Shown: piece after piece, positions 30,582 through 41,858 of the stretch
Layout of the letters: the number at the start of each line of letters is the position of its first letter
Position numbering within the stretch: position 1 is the first letter of the stretch
Origin: Zasmidium citrigriseum
Lineage: Eukaryota > Ascomycota > Dothideomycetes > Mycosphaerellales > Mycosphaerellaceae
Assembly: GCA_002786025.1 (NCBI GenBank)
Contig: NHNW01000014.1
Location: 806,001 to 870,000 of the forward strand
Direction: 5' to 3'
Length of the DNA stretch: 64,000 nucleotides
Position numbers and translations under genes: made by a program
Notes under the pieces: generated by a model
The model's database searches: none
Told to the model about the DNA's origin: nothing
The model's input: only the letters and a program-made list of their open reading frames with translations

Positions 30582-31068
30582 GGCTGCGGACAGAAGCGCT
30601 CACGAACCTGGAGCTTCGAAAAGTAACTGGCGATGGAACGAGGACACCTGAGAAGCGGAAACACAAGACCCGGCTCCACACGGAAGAGGACAAGAACTTG
30701 TGTTCAAGAGACATGTGCTTTGAAAATGGCACTATCTGGAGATGGCGCAAATAATCTACAGGGACTGTTCTCCCTAGCACGTGCAGGAGCGAAGTGGGGA
30801 TATCAAGAGACATCCGCTTGTCTGCGGTTACATGTATACAACAGACCGGGATTCATTGGCCAATTCTTCCGCTTCGGGCAAGCTCCGCCCGAGATCCTTG
30901 CAACATCAATATGGAAGATCTGAGGAACGAATTCAACACACTGCAAGCCAAGACGCCAGACTTCCGATTCTCATGATCCAAGGAACGAGATGAGAAGTAT
31001 ATGTATCAACTAAATTTACCAGCTGTACAACCGTTGTGTCCCTCCTTTCCCCTCCACTATCGTCCACC
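30582..31068. other. Intergenic region, RNase H to GH105
   Basis: About 490 bases holding the 3' region of the RNase H gene and the presumed promoter of the GH105 gene. No other feature was seen. Confidence 0.4.
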
Positions 31069-32269
31069 ATGACGAAACTCACCATTCTTCTTCCCCTCTG
31101 CGCCACCGCAGTAACAGCCCTGACTCCTGAGCAATACCTCCTCTGGACCGCAGACTCATTCCTCCAACGTGATGTAGACAAAGACTACCGCTACCAAACC
31201 GCTGTCCTCTACGAGGGCTACCAAGCGGCCATCGCTCTCCCATCTCCAAACCAAACCTACATCGACTGGTATCAAGCTCAAATCGACGGCATCCTCTTCC
31301 CCAATGGCAGCATCATCGACTGGAACTACACCTACTACTCTCTGGACGACTACCGCATCGGCAACAACTTTCTCTACTGGTATGCCCGCACCAACGACAC
31401 CAAATACAAGACTGGCGCCTCGATCATCCGCGAGCAATTGAACCGACACCCGCAGAACGCTGAGGGTGGTTTCTTCCATCGTTATCCGATCTACACGGAT
31501 CAAATGTGGCTGGATGGAATCTTCATGGCAGATACGTTCTATGCGAAGTGGACGAACTGGTTCGACGCAGAGAACGCCACTGCTTGGGACCATATCGAGA
31601 CGCAGTTTGACAACATTGAGAAGCATTGCAGGAACCAAACGACTGGATTATTGGTGCATGGCTACGATGAGAGCAAGACGGCCGTTTGGGCGGATCCTGT
31701 CACCGGGGCGGCGCCGCATGTCTGGTCGAGAGCTGTGGGCTGGTACATGATCGCACTGTTGGAAGTCATTCCGCTATTCCCGGAAAGCCATGCTGGAAAG
31801 CAGAAGTTGACGGAATACTTCACTACGCTCGCCGCGGCCATCAAAGAGTACCAAGATGAGAGCTCGGGCGGCTGGTGGCTGGTCATGGAGGAGCCTTACC
31901 CAGGCATGGAAGGCAACTACATCGAAAGCAGTGCCAGCGCCATGTTCACGTATGGCTTGTTTAAGGGTATCAGTGATGGCTATCTCAAGGAGGAGGAATA
32001 CTGTGCTACGGCGCACAAGGCGTATGAGGGTTTGACGAGCAAGTTTGTCGTGGAAAATGCCAATGGAACGATGAGTTGGGAGGGCACGGTTGAGGTGGGG
32101 AGTCTGAGTGGGAATGCGACTTATGAGGTGAGTATCAAATCGATCTGTTGAGATGGAGGCTGACTTGTTCGCATAGTATTACATCGGCGTTCCGCTTGCC
32201 ACGAACGACTACAAGGGCGTTGGACCGTTCATGCTGGCTAGTCAGCCATATCTTCGTTCGACGTCGTAG
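31069..32269 (+). CDS. Secreted unsaturated rhamnogalacturonyl hydrolase, GH105
   Basis: Enzyme that removes the unsaturated sugar left at oligosaccharide ends by pectin lyases. Two exons, 31069-32127 and 32177-32269, with a 49-base intron (GTGAGT...GCATAG), give about 383 residues. A signal peptide (MTKLTILLPLCATAVTA) is followed by the (alpha/alpha)6 barrel. Family landmarks are DYRIGNNFLYWYARTNDTKY, FFHRYPIYTDQMWLDGIFMA with Asp149 at the position of the catalytic aspartate of YteR, HVWSRAVGWYMIALLEVIP, and YIESSASAMFTYGLFKGI. The second exon supplies YYIGVPLATNDYKGVGPFML, which closes the barrel and confirms the splice. Several N-glycosylation sequons occur. It points to pectin use, consistent with a plant-associated or litter fungus. 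Confidence 0.93.
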
Positions 32270-32421
32270 GAATGACGCCCGACTGATGGTCGTTGGATTG
32301 TAGGGCATGTATAGCTCAGAAACGGATGCCACAAGATACATTCAGCCTCAATCTCAAGCAGATCTTTCCATTGATCTTGATGTCAGTAGAAAACCCCCTG
32401 GATGTCAGCAGAAGCCATTTC

Positions 32422-33697
32422 CTATCCATTTACATTCCCCGTCAATCCCAAATAATTCCACGAAGCACAATTACTATTGAAAACCGTCACATCCGGTGGA
32501 TAGTTCAGATTCGCCTTGAACCACGCTTGCATACTATTCCCCGCACAAGTTCCATTGTCCGGAAGGTACATACACCACTTCCCACCCGTCGACCACTCCG
32601 CCAGTGCGCAAGGCGGGTCCATCGTCAAGCAAGCCGCGCAGCACTCGTATGCATTCTGAGGAGCGGGTGAGCCCTGGTATGCCACGAAGGAGGAGCCGCC
32701 GGTGTATGTTTGGGATTGGTAGAAGGCTCCTCCGTCGACGATGTCGACCATGTTGTTTTGTGCACATGCGGCGTAGTAAGTTGGCTGGGTTTGTTCGATT
32801 GTTGTAGTGGTTGTGGCGGTGTAGGAGTCGACGAAGGTGCTCTTGAATTTTGTGCGCTCGGATGTGACGGTGGCCTGGGGACATTGTCAGTTGAATTCTT
32901 GTTCAGATATGCTGGAGGCTCGAACTTACTACTGTATCTGCAAATGTCGTCGAGGGCGCGGTCGTAACCGTGACTTTGACCTTTTTGGTTACGTCTGGGC
33001 CCTGATTGAGCGAGAGTCAGCAGGAGGAAAAGGCAATCAGAAAATGTGAGCCTACGGTCACGGTAATGAGAGATCCCTTGATGCTCACGGTCTTGGCTGG
33101 CGTTTTCGTCGTCGTTACTGTTGTCGCAGCGCCGGTCTGGATATAGGCATCGCAAAGAATGAAGTTCGGATACTGAGGATCTTGTCGACGCTCCAGGGCT
33201 GCAGGCGTTGCGGCGGCAGCATCACCAAAAGGTACTCCACGCTTCACTGGGTCTTGCCTCGATCGGCTGGCGGGATGACCTTGTGCATTAAGATAGTCTG
33301 CTAGCGGCGTGAAGCCAGCACTTGGGGCGATGGTCGTCGTCGGAAGCGTTTGAGGGAGTAGTGATGTGACGGTCGAAACTCTATAGATTGTACCTGTCTT
33401 GGTGCTTATTACGTTGATGTAGGTTGTTGTGGTGCTGGTGGCAGAGACTACGCTGGCGGTCTGTGTGACAGTTCCGATTGTGGTTGTTGTAGTGTTGGCG
33501 AGGGTCGTTGTTTTGTCGGGCAACGTGGTCGTTGTCGTATCTTGGTACGTTTTGGTGTAAGTCTTGAAAATGGTCGTCGTTTGTGTATTCCAATATGTCT
33601 TGATCTCCGATGTCGACGTGCTTAGAGAGATCGTCTGGCATGAAGACGACGCCGCCAGGGCAGTTCCAAGAAGTCCGAGGATTGGGAAGAGTATCAT
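32422..33697 (-). CDS. Thr-rich secreted protein with C-terminal Cys-rich domain
   Basis: Three exons, 33697-33056, 33001-32930 and 32874-32422, give about 388 residues. A signal peptide (MILFPILGLLGTALAA) precedes a long Thr/Ser-rich region (TTTTTLPDKTTTLANTTTTT) typical of O-glycosylated fungal wall proteins. Dibasic sites (PVKRG, LERRQD) might be Kex2 cut sites. The last 110 residues form a cysteine-rich module, YYAACAQNNMVDIVDGGAFY to NAYECCAACLTMDPPCALAE and WCMYLPDNGTC, resembling a PAN/Apple-like domain that binds sugars or proteins. There is no GPI signal at the C-terminus (ends TGNVNG). Function unknown, probably wall-associated. The exon 2 donor could also be three bases earlier, dropping one Val. 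Confidence 0.75.
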
Positions 33698-34470
33698 TTC
33701 GTGAGATCGTGATTCCTGGGCATTTGGTCTGGGGCAGACAGTGCCAACATATATTGGCCCGCGGCATCGACATCGAGTTGTAGGCGATGTTCAGTCAGCC
33801 TCAATGACAGCCATGTCGCCTGTTCCGCCACGCTATTGCCTTGGCGGCCATTTGATAGGTCTGTAACGAGTGACTGCCGGTACTTCTGGTCAGCTTCCTG
33901 CAATCTATAAGCCTTCCGATACAAGTGCAGGTATGGCACCACCTCGATCGACTGACCATGAAGCCGGCACGTGGCAGATTCCTTCACGGCCATGGTCTGC
34001 ATGATCCTGTCCACTCTGGCTGGCCGTTCAACACCCGAAAGTCTTTTGCATATATTGCGATAAGGTCCGGTTTTTCTTTGGGGCAAGGAATGCTAGTACG
34101 TAGGGTCAGCGCTCCTCCAAACACCTGTCGCAGCGTTGTAAAGCTTATACGACACAGCGGCGTGGCTGGGCTTAGCTTCGCTTTTACGGAGATCTAGATG
34201 CTGGAGGCTTAGCATAGACTTTGAAAATACTCACAGTACAGAACGCCTCCGATTCCTTTGAAAACCAAAGTGCGCGGCTCTCACCAATCATTTTGACTTG
34301 CTGTTGACGGACGTAGTAATTTGAGGCGAGGTGAAGTGCATAATCTGCCGTAGAAGTCGCTTCGTTGAGAGCGATGTATTGTCTTCATCTGATGAACTCG
34401 TCTATATCTATGCGATCAGTGTAGAATGCAACAGCGACTCATCCAATCGAGCTCTAATTTATCGGTGCTT
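33698..34470. other. Intergenic region with an unassigned 130-codon frame
   Basis: About 770 bases between the start of the Thr-rich protein gene and the 3' end of the phosphatase gene. A minus-strand frame, 34086-33694, ends in a TGA that overlaps the next gene's ATG. Its composition is somewhat protein-like, but no domain was recognised, so it is not called a gene. Confidence 0.4.
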
Positions 34471-35519
34471 TCACTTCGCCTGGCCGTTCAGACCGGCAGC
34501 ACCCTTCTGATAGGCCTCATAGCCCTGCTTGGCAGCATCGTGGACAGAGATCTCGCCGGCGTGGATCTTCTTGACCACCTTGAGGATATCCGACCAGTCT
34601 TCAAAGACTGTGAATGGCACATTCTCCTTCGCGCAGTATCTAATGAGATCTGGAAGAGTTAGCTCCGAATTGTATCGTCGGTAGTGCATCCACTCACCAT
34701 GTCCCTTCTTCGCAAAGAGCAGGTCGGTCTCCTTGGCAGCGCTCAAATCCGAGACGCCATCACCGGCGTAGAAGAGCGTAGGCCTCTGCTCTTTTGGCAG
34801 ATTGGCATACGGCCGAATGGTCAGAGACTTGTCATGTCCAAAACCGCTGTCATCGTGGTATTTGATCTGCCAGCCGCCTTCCTGGTCAATAGACTTGCCC
34901 GGACGAGCCTCGACTTCGTTGCTGATGATGTCAAGCTTGTCGTGATCAGGTCCGATAAGGTTCTTGAGGATAGCACGAATGATGGGCTCCATGCCGGAAG
35001 AGACGACGACAGTTGGGATCTCATTCTTCAAAGCCCACTGGAAGTATTCCTGGAAGCCTGGATCGAGCTTGATGTTTTGCACCAGGTAGTCGATGCATTC
35101 TGGGAAAGGTTTGGTGACCGAGTCCATCATCTTTCTGAAGGAGTCGCGGAAAGTATCCTTGCCCTCGAGGACGTCTCGGTTTCCTTGGCGACGCTTGTCA
35201 CCACCGAAACCTATGTTGTCTGTCTACATTGTCGGTCAATCAGGCTCGTCCCGTGATCAAATGGCTTGACTTACCATGAAGTCATTGCTGTCCTGCAGCG
35301 TGATAGTTCCATCGAAGTCAGTGAAACTGAAGATAGGTCAGTATATGATCACATGTCTCTCGCAGAGCTCGGGCGTAAAGCATAGCGAGGTCGCCTTCAT
35401 ATCGCTTGTCTTTCGCGAGATATGGCTACCCCCCTCCCTATCAGTATGACGTACAAGATGAACTTCGGGTCCTTGAATGGGAACTTCAACGCTGGAAGTT
35501 CAGGCTGCGACGATCCCAT
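34471..35519 (-). CDS. PYP1: HAD-type phosphatase of the PYP1 family
   Basis: Soluble haloacid-dehalogenase-fold phosphatase like yeast YNL010W and related to phosphoserine phosphatases. Four exons, in coding order 35519-35455, 35326-35275, 35223-34698 and 34649-34471, give about 273 residues. The nucleophile loop FTDFDGTITLQDSNDF (Asp25, Asp27) spans the first two junctions. Motif II is IPTVVVSSGMEP, and motif III is LFYAGDGVSDLSAAKETDLL with its metal-binding Asp. The C-terminus, FEDWSDILKVVKKIHAGEIS, matches the family. The last intron, 34650-34697, is 48 bases and stop-free; retention would add 16 residues after AKKGH. The exact substrate is uncertain: the yeast protein is regarded as a housekeeping or metabolite-repair phosphatase. 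Confidence 0.9.
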
Positions 35520-36843
35520 CTTGCCGGTATTCAGATAGTTCTCTCGGAAGATGTTCTTAGAGGACGGGAAATGTGGTGGTGGAGGAGGTCAACGTTGCTG
35601 AGATGCGGCTCAAAAAAACTGCCTGAAGCCGATCTCTCCCAATTGGGACTCCCGAGCGCTTCGACACTGTCCGTGCGTTCGTCGCGCGCATAAGTGCGGG
35701 TGCTGCCGCTGGTCGTTATTGCGTGTAATTGTCGTGCTGACTGGCCCCTGTCCTATCCACCAACTCAACTTGCTCATCCCTGAGCTGCTTATTTGCACGA
35801 CAACTTCCATCTCGAACTACAGCATCATGCATCAATCTCACCAGCACAATGGTTTCCAGTGCGGATACCGCCCTGACCGAGGCACGGAGCTCTAATAAGG
35901 ACGCCGCATCGCGCCGAGTTGCACAGATCTCTGCCGGCGATGCCATGAAGCAAGCCTTCCTGGAGCATACGCAATTCCAGAGCCATCCAATGCGAGAAAA
36001 GGTGATGAGCAGTATTACTGACCAAGCTGAAGGTGATTCAAGGTCAACTTCACACGTCTGGAAGAACGTGACAGCAGAGCAGCCTTGAGAGAGAAAAGTT
36101 CGCTTTCCGATCAAGGACGTTGCGCGATTGTCTGCTGCATCGAATAACGAACACCCAAGGTCGACAAGGTTTGGTGCTGTGACCTGGGATCCGGATTCTA
36201 TGTCAACTTCCAAGTTACTCACTTGCCGTCGCTGCAAGACATGACCATCACGGGTCTAGTACGAAGGATCACGATGTGTTCGCAGGATTCGCAGGGATCG
36301 AAACTCTGTCTCCGACAGCTCCCCAGTCCGCGGAACAACCAGACATGCGATTTCAGTTGAACTTTGTATCTAAACCGGCTTTTCTTCAACTACATTGGTC
36401 TTGACAGAGTCGGCACGAGCACCGCATTCCTTAATTATCTCCTTACCATCTCTATGTGACCGCTTGGTCGAGTTCTTCCAATCCTGCCCATGCTGGCGTC
36501 ACGTCATGCGTCCCGACGCCACATTTGGAGCCTTGCCGCTCGTGGCTAACATCTGCCATTGATGATGCTCAATTGGCTCACTGTGCATTACCCGTCGCTA
36601 ATTATTGCAAGGCACGCAGTTCTCGACTGTCCAACATGGAAACGGGAGAGTCATGACGTTCATCAACAGCGTCGCAACTGGCTTTGATAAGTCTGCTGTG
36701 TCGAAGCTGGGTGAAAATGGACAGATAGACCTTTATTACCTAGAATCCTAGTCGCTGCCCCGGCAGGCCTCTAGTCGAAGGCAAGCACACGCCAAACATC
36801 TGAGAGAGAGTTATTGTGCGCCACAGCACGGCCACAAGTCAAC
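35520..36843. other. Gene-poor stretch of about 1.3 kb
   Basis: Two overlapping frames on opposite strands (35849-36088 plus, 79 codons; 36237-35716 minus, 173 codons) are present. Neither has a recognisable domain and both have mixed composition. The right part should contain the aquaporin promoter. No repeat or RNA gene was noticed. Confidence 0.4.
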
Positions 36844-38102
36844 ATGAATATTAACGTAGGTAGCGTGCCACTACATCAAGGCCAGAGCTAACTTCACGTG
36901 GTTGTACAGAGACCTCTTCCCGGTGCTGCCATCGCCTTACCTTTCACCAAGGCCGCAAACCCTCTTCGTCGCCAGGAGATCGCAAACGATGACGCCGCAG
37001 TCCGTATCCCTTTCGCACGTCGACTGCCGAACAACATACGCAACCACGTTGTGGCCGTGATAGGCGAATATGTTGGTACCGTGCTATTTCTGTTCTTCGC
37101 GCTAGGAGGAACTCAGGTCGCAAACAATATACCAACATCATCGGGTATGAGCATCCAACAAGTCGGGAGTAACCCACAGCAGCTACAATTCATCGCTCTG
37201 AGTTTTGGATTCTCCCTCGCGGTCAACGCTTGGGTCTTCTTCCGGATCAGTGGAGGTAAGATATGCCGAGAATCAGTGAGATGGATGGGAGAGTCTAATG
37301 AACAATCTGCCTCGCAGGACTGTTCAATCCAGCCGTCACCTTCGGCATGGCACTGATTGGGGCTGTCCCATGGGTCAGAGCCGCCTTACTTTTCGTTGCT
37401 CAGATCCTTGCGGGCATGACCGCAGCGGGTCTCATTGCTTGCATGCTGCCTGGCCCTCTTACAGTGCAGACTGAGCTGGGAGGTGGTACCTCCGTTGCGC
37501 AAGGTCTCTTCCTCGAGATGATGTTGACGGCGGAACTCGTCTTCACCATCTTCATGTTGGCGGCTGAAAAGCACAGAGGAACATTCATCGCCCCTGTCGG
37601 GATTGGTCTTTCGCTCTTCGTTGCGGAGCTTGTTGGCGTTTACTTCACTGGAGGCTCGCTCAACCCGGCTCGAAGCTTCGGCCCTGCTGTAGTAAACGCC
37701 AACTTCCATGGCTACCATTGGATCTATTGGGTCGGTCCATTGCTAGGATCAGTTCTGGCCGCGGCATTCTACAAACTCATCAAGGCGCTGGAGTACGAGA
37801 CTGCCAATCCTGATCAAGACGCTGCGGGTCAGAATGGAGGGAACTTGGAACTGCCGACAAGCAAGACTGCCATCATTCCAACAACGTCACACACGATGCA
37901 ATCATTCGCTGGCGGCGATTTCCATTCAAACACAGCATTCGATTCGCCGCCGATGGCAGATGTGCCCGGTCACCTGCGAACACCGGCTAATGGTGGTGTC
38001 CGTTCCAACTATTCTGCTGCGGCCTCGCCGGGAATGGCACCGATGACGGAAGAAATATCTCATCCAGTTGAACGGAGAGTATCTGAGGGAAGGAACCACT
38101 AG
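36844..38102 (+). CDS. Aquaporin (MIP family)
   Basis: Water or small-solute channel. Three exons, 36844-36855, 36910-37255 and 37318-38102, give about 380 residues. The first coding exon is just 12 bases (MNIN), followed by a 54-base intron with a GAGCTAAC branch. Six membrane segments are visible between about residues 42 and 270. Both pore motifs are present: LFNPAVTFG (NPA 123-125, formed across the second intron) and GGSLNPARSFGP (NPA 235-237). The Arg after the second NPA and the neighbouring small residues fit a water-selective aquaporin more than an aquaglyceroporin, which would have Asp after NPAR (NPARD). The C-terminal 100 residues are hydrophilic, Ser/Pro-rich and probably cytosolic. 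The N-terminus has no signal. Confidence 0.92.
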
Positions 38103-38426
38103 TAGACCCAGTTTCAGGAACACATATCTCGGCTAGCTTCTACGGCATTGCGTCTGCAAAATGTACATACAGAAAAATGAATGGTCGCACCATGTACATA
38201 GCCACGAAATACTTGTACATTTGCTGACTTCGAAGTCACTCAGGTACATCTCCCATGATTAGAGCGATACGGCAGCTCGGTCCTTCCCGATCAGGGACTC
38301 ACCGAGTCCCCTCTTGAGGCCCTGGACCATGCTTGCAGTAGCCCACGAAAGTGATGATCGAATTGTCGTGGAACATCTTGACGAAATCATCGAGGTCTTC
38401 ATTTTCTCTACACACACTCCCTCACC
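38103..38426. other. Intergenic region, aquaporin to hydratase
   Basis: 324 bases containing the aquaporin 3' end and the presumed promoter of the enoyl-CoA hydratase-like gene. No further feature was seen. Confidence 0.4.
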
Positions 38427-39212
38427 ATGGCGTACAGACACCTGAGCATCGAGCGTCGAGAAGGCGATATCTTCATCATAACCCTGCAGAAACCGCCCCA
38501 GAACCGACTGAACGTGGAGGCATGTCAGGAGCTCAGAAGAGCCTACAGAAGTACGCCTTATCGTTGCCTCGCGCTTGGAAGCACGGTCTAATCTTGTGAA
38601 CTCGTTCCAGGCATCGAAGCCACGCTTGGCGAAGACACCGAAGGCGCCGTGATCCTCAAAGGCAACGACGACAGATACTTCTGCACCGGTCTCGACCTAG
38701 ACGAAAGAGACACCAACCGCTTCGCATCTAGCGATGGCTTCTATCCACTCCTGGCCACCATTCTCGACTTCCCGTTTCCAACTATCGCTCTCATCACCGG
38801 TCATGTCTTCGGCGGTGCCTGTTTGCTGACCCTCGCACACGACTATCGTGTCATGAACTCCAAAAGGGGTTACTGGTCGATGCCGCCCGTGAATGCTGGA
38901 CTGCATCACCCAGGTATGGGGACGTTACTCAGGGCAAAGTTGCAGCCGGCGGTCAGAAGGAAGGTATTGCTTGAGGCTCATCGGTATCGAGCGGAGGAGG
39001 CTTTGCGGGACGGTATTGTTGATGCTGCGGAGCCGCCGGAGAGGATGTTGGAGGCGGCGCTGCAGATGGCCAGGAAGTGGAAGTCGAAGGCCAAGATGGG
39101 TGTCTATGGTGTTTTGAGGAATGAGCTGGTGGGCGAGGCGTTGAAAGCGTATCAGAGTATTAGTTATGTCCATCACAAGGAGACTGCGAGGGAGGCTAAG
39201 GTCAAGCTGTGA
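38427..39212 (+). CDS. Enoyl-CoA hydratase/isomerase family protein
   Basis: Crotonase-fold enzyme of fatty-acid or organic-acid breakdown. Two exons, 38427-38550 and 38611-39212, give 241 residues. The fold starts YRHLSIERREGDIFIITLQK, and the oxyanion-hole segments are LKGNDDRYFCTGLDLDE and TGHVFGGACLLTLAHDYRVM. NAGLHHPGMGTLLRAKL resembles the plant and fungal delta3,delta2-enoyl-CoA isomerase (ECI) group. Where those enzymes carry a catalytic Glu (in SEVDIGL), this protein reads SMPPVNAGL, so activity may differ. The C-terminus AKVKL ends VKL, a weak candidate type 1 peroxisomal signal. The gene converges on the acyl-CoA synthetase gene, 168 bases away, at the left end of the beta-oxidation block. 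Confidence 0.87.
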
Positions 39213-39380
39213 TGAACGTGTTTCGAATTAGTACAGCTTGGGCTCGGAGAGTTGTAGCCAGTCTGAAGAGCAGAGTACGTATCGGCATTGGTCTTGAAGT
39301 GGTCGAATTTCAAGGTCAGATAAGCGTCTGGCTCCTTATATCAATTTCGGAGGGAGGATCAAAGATGGGCTCGAGCAACC

Positions 39381-41130
39381 TCAGAGTTTACTCTGCTTCT
39401 TTCTCGGCTTCCAACGCTGAACATCCACACGGCCCTCGAGCGGGAAAAGCTCCTTCACAAGCACCTTCTTCATGACCTTGCCGGTCGAATTCTTTCGCAG
39501 CTCTGGTACAATCCGCAGAAGGGTGGCTACACGACAGTCAGCATACCTGCCACCAAGTCTTTCGAAGATCAGTTAGCTCACGCATCTTATATCCAGCAAG
39601 ACTCTCTCTCAAGTCCTTTCTAAGCTCCTCGATCGTCAAAGACTCCCTCAAGTCCTGCCTCAAAACAATAGCAGCAGCAACTCTCTGTCCAAACTCCTCA
39701 TCCTCCGTTCCAACAACCATAACCTCAGAAACGTACTCCAATCCCAGAATCTCGCGCTCGATATCCAATGCCGAGAGTTTATACCCACCAGACTTGATGA
39801 TATCAATGGACGCCCTGCCAAGAATGAAGTAAAACTTGCCTTCCCTCCGTGCGATGTCGCCAGTCTTGAAGTACCCTTCTTCGTCCATAGACTCTTTCGT
39901 AGCTTCGTCGTCGAACAAGTACTTGTTGAACATGATCGGTCCTCTGACCAGAACCTCTCCTTCGTCTCCGCCGGAGAGCTTCAGATCGATGCCAGGGGAC
40001 TTGGTGCCTACAGAGCCGTCGGGGATGTGGCTTTTAGCTAGCCAGGGTGTCACGCAGAAGACGTTGGCAAATTCTGTGCCGCCGTAGCGGGTGAGGATGG
40101 GTGTACCGTTCCTCAAAGCGGTCCACTTCTGTTGCAGTGGTCGAGGTAAGGCGCTTGTTCCGCACAGCATCACTCGGATCCGTCTGGCTCCTTGTACGTA
40201 CTCGTCCACGCTCGGTGATTGACAAAGATTCTGCTCGTAGTATTGCATGAGTCTCATGTAGATGGTAGGTACACCGGAGAAAACGTCTAAGTCGCCTTTC
40301 TTGATCCGCTCCCAGGTCCACGCTGTGTCGAAGCCGCCACTCCTGAATTCAATCGTCCCGCCGCCCCAGAGAAATGGCAGGAGAGTGACTGTGATCCCAG
40401 TTGCATGATGCACAGGCAATGTATGAAGAACGAGGTCGCCTTCGTGTATGCCATGCTGATCAGCAAATTGCGTGGCCACATCGTACAGGAAGCCCCTTCG
40501 TTTGACTCCGCCCTTAGGAGGGCCCGTAGTCCCTGACGTGAAGATAACGTATGCAGACTTGTTGAGGTCCATGTATCTACCCGAAGAAATCTGGAAGTCT
40601 TCTGGCGAGAGTGTTGCGTTCATGATGAACGGTCGAATCCGTATCGATCGAAAAGATGCGTTGGGGTTCTCTTCTATGAGAGCAGTCTCCAACCCTTCAC
40701 CAAGCTTCAGACACCGGTCCGCGGTCAAGACAGCGACCGCTCTTGATTTGGTTGCGAAGTAGATTGCCTCTTTTACTGGCAGATCCGGTGATATTGGAAC
40801 AACAACAGCTCCCAGTGCTATGAGTGCCAGAAAGCCAACCACGAACTCATACCCGGCAGGGCCAAGCAAAAGAACGTGGACTTCTTCGTCCTCGATCTTC
40901 GAGAGCAGATTCGATCCAAGTTGTTGCTGCAATGCATTTCGAAGGCAAAGGACGTCCGTGAGTAATTGCGTGTATGATGCCGTGAATCCAAAGGTCACAT
41001 CGCGGACTGCTAGTAGTGGTTTCTGAGCCAATCTGACGAGGCGACTGAAGAGGAAGAAGTTTGGCAAGACATTGGGTCCAGTGTGAGCTGGGACCACGTC
41101 TGTTCTGTCGAATGGTCGTTGATTTGGCAT
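39381..41130 (-). CDS. Peroxisomal AMP-forming acyl-CoA synthetase
   Basis: Activates a carboxylic acid to its CoA thioester with ATP. Two exons, 41130-39582 and 39526-39381, with a 55-base intron (GTGAGC...GTGTAG), give about 564 residues. The AMP loop is FTSGTTGPPKG (197-207). HATGITVTLLPFLWGGGTIE, ILTRYGGTEFAN, GYFKTGDIARREGKFYFILG and IIKSGGYKLSALDIE follow in canonical order. The second exon supplies LRKNSTGKVMKK, whose Lys is the adenylation lysine, and the terminus KKQSKL, a perfect peroxisomal SKL signal. Overall it resembles ACSF3-like synthetases (malonyl/methylmalonyl or medium-chain). The substrate is not deducible. It is divergent from the MFS permease gene, sharing about 0.7 kb of upstream sequence. 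Confidence 0.93.
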
Positions 41131-41858
41131 CGTGTGAATCGTCTCTTAGCCTTGTCGTCAAGGTCCAAGGATTCGTGTTAGTTTGTGTCAATAGAGGATT
41201 GTTATTGTCCTAATGATCTAGGCAAGGCTCAAAGAATTGTCCAGTATAGGTGCTTTGCAGTGGTCGTTTTCTCGCCAAGGCTATCAAGACAAGTGGTCCG
41301 TCGACCTGTTGCCACAGGCTTGATCTCAACGGCCCACAGTGCCGATTTCTCCTCACCATGAGCTTTCTGCATATGTCGAGCCCAGGATACCTGCTCGGGC
41401 GGAGTAAGGACTTACTGAAGAAAGAAATTCCGCGCAGCGCCGAATCGCCGAGTGAGGGTGTACGTACTCTCCACGTACCACAATCGACTTGATCCTTTGC
41501 ATCCGAATGTAACTTCGCGCTGAAGTCGTGTAATGTAGTAGATGTTCGCTGCAGGCAGTCGGGTCGGACTAGGACGCCAGTAACATCCGATCCAAACCCC
41601 TCTTCTGTAGCACGGGGAGGCCACAGAAGGATGAAGCCATCCAGGGGGTACCCTTTTAAGAGAGATGGCCTTGTAGTGTCGTGAGAATTCGTAGATATCC
41701 ACAACATGAACAGATTCCAGGAAAGCAGAGCGGCACTCGAAGCGGAGGGCGTCCATATCGGCGGATGGTCGCTGAGAGCGGCATTCGTCAGGGACAAGCA
41801 GCCAGCGGAGAGCGGTGCGGTCACCAGAAGAATTCAGCAGGAATCTACTAACTCGTAG
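41131..41858. promoter_or_regulatory. Divergent promoter of synthetase and permease genes
   Basis: About 730 bases between the acyl-CoA synthetase start and the first firm exon of the MFS permease. The permease start codon and first exon should lie in its right half, for example the ATG at 41706. A perfect branch site (TACTAAC at 41847-41853) with an AG five bases on marks the permease intron end. Confidence 0.5.
41330..41344. promoter_or_regulatory. Possible Zn2Cys6 site, CGG-N9-CCG
   Basis: Inverted CGG triplets at 41330-41332 and 41342-41344, separated by nine bases, lie in the synthetase/permease promoter. Zn2Cys6 dimers bind such pairs, and one is encoded 2.8 kb away. Such a pair arises easily by chance, so this is a candidate only. 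Confidence 0.25.

Noticed and set aside
35849..36088. 79-codon frame starting with a fair ATG context
   Set aside because: No recognisable feature, and a longer frame on the opposite strand covers it; not enough support for a gene.
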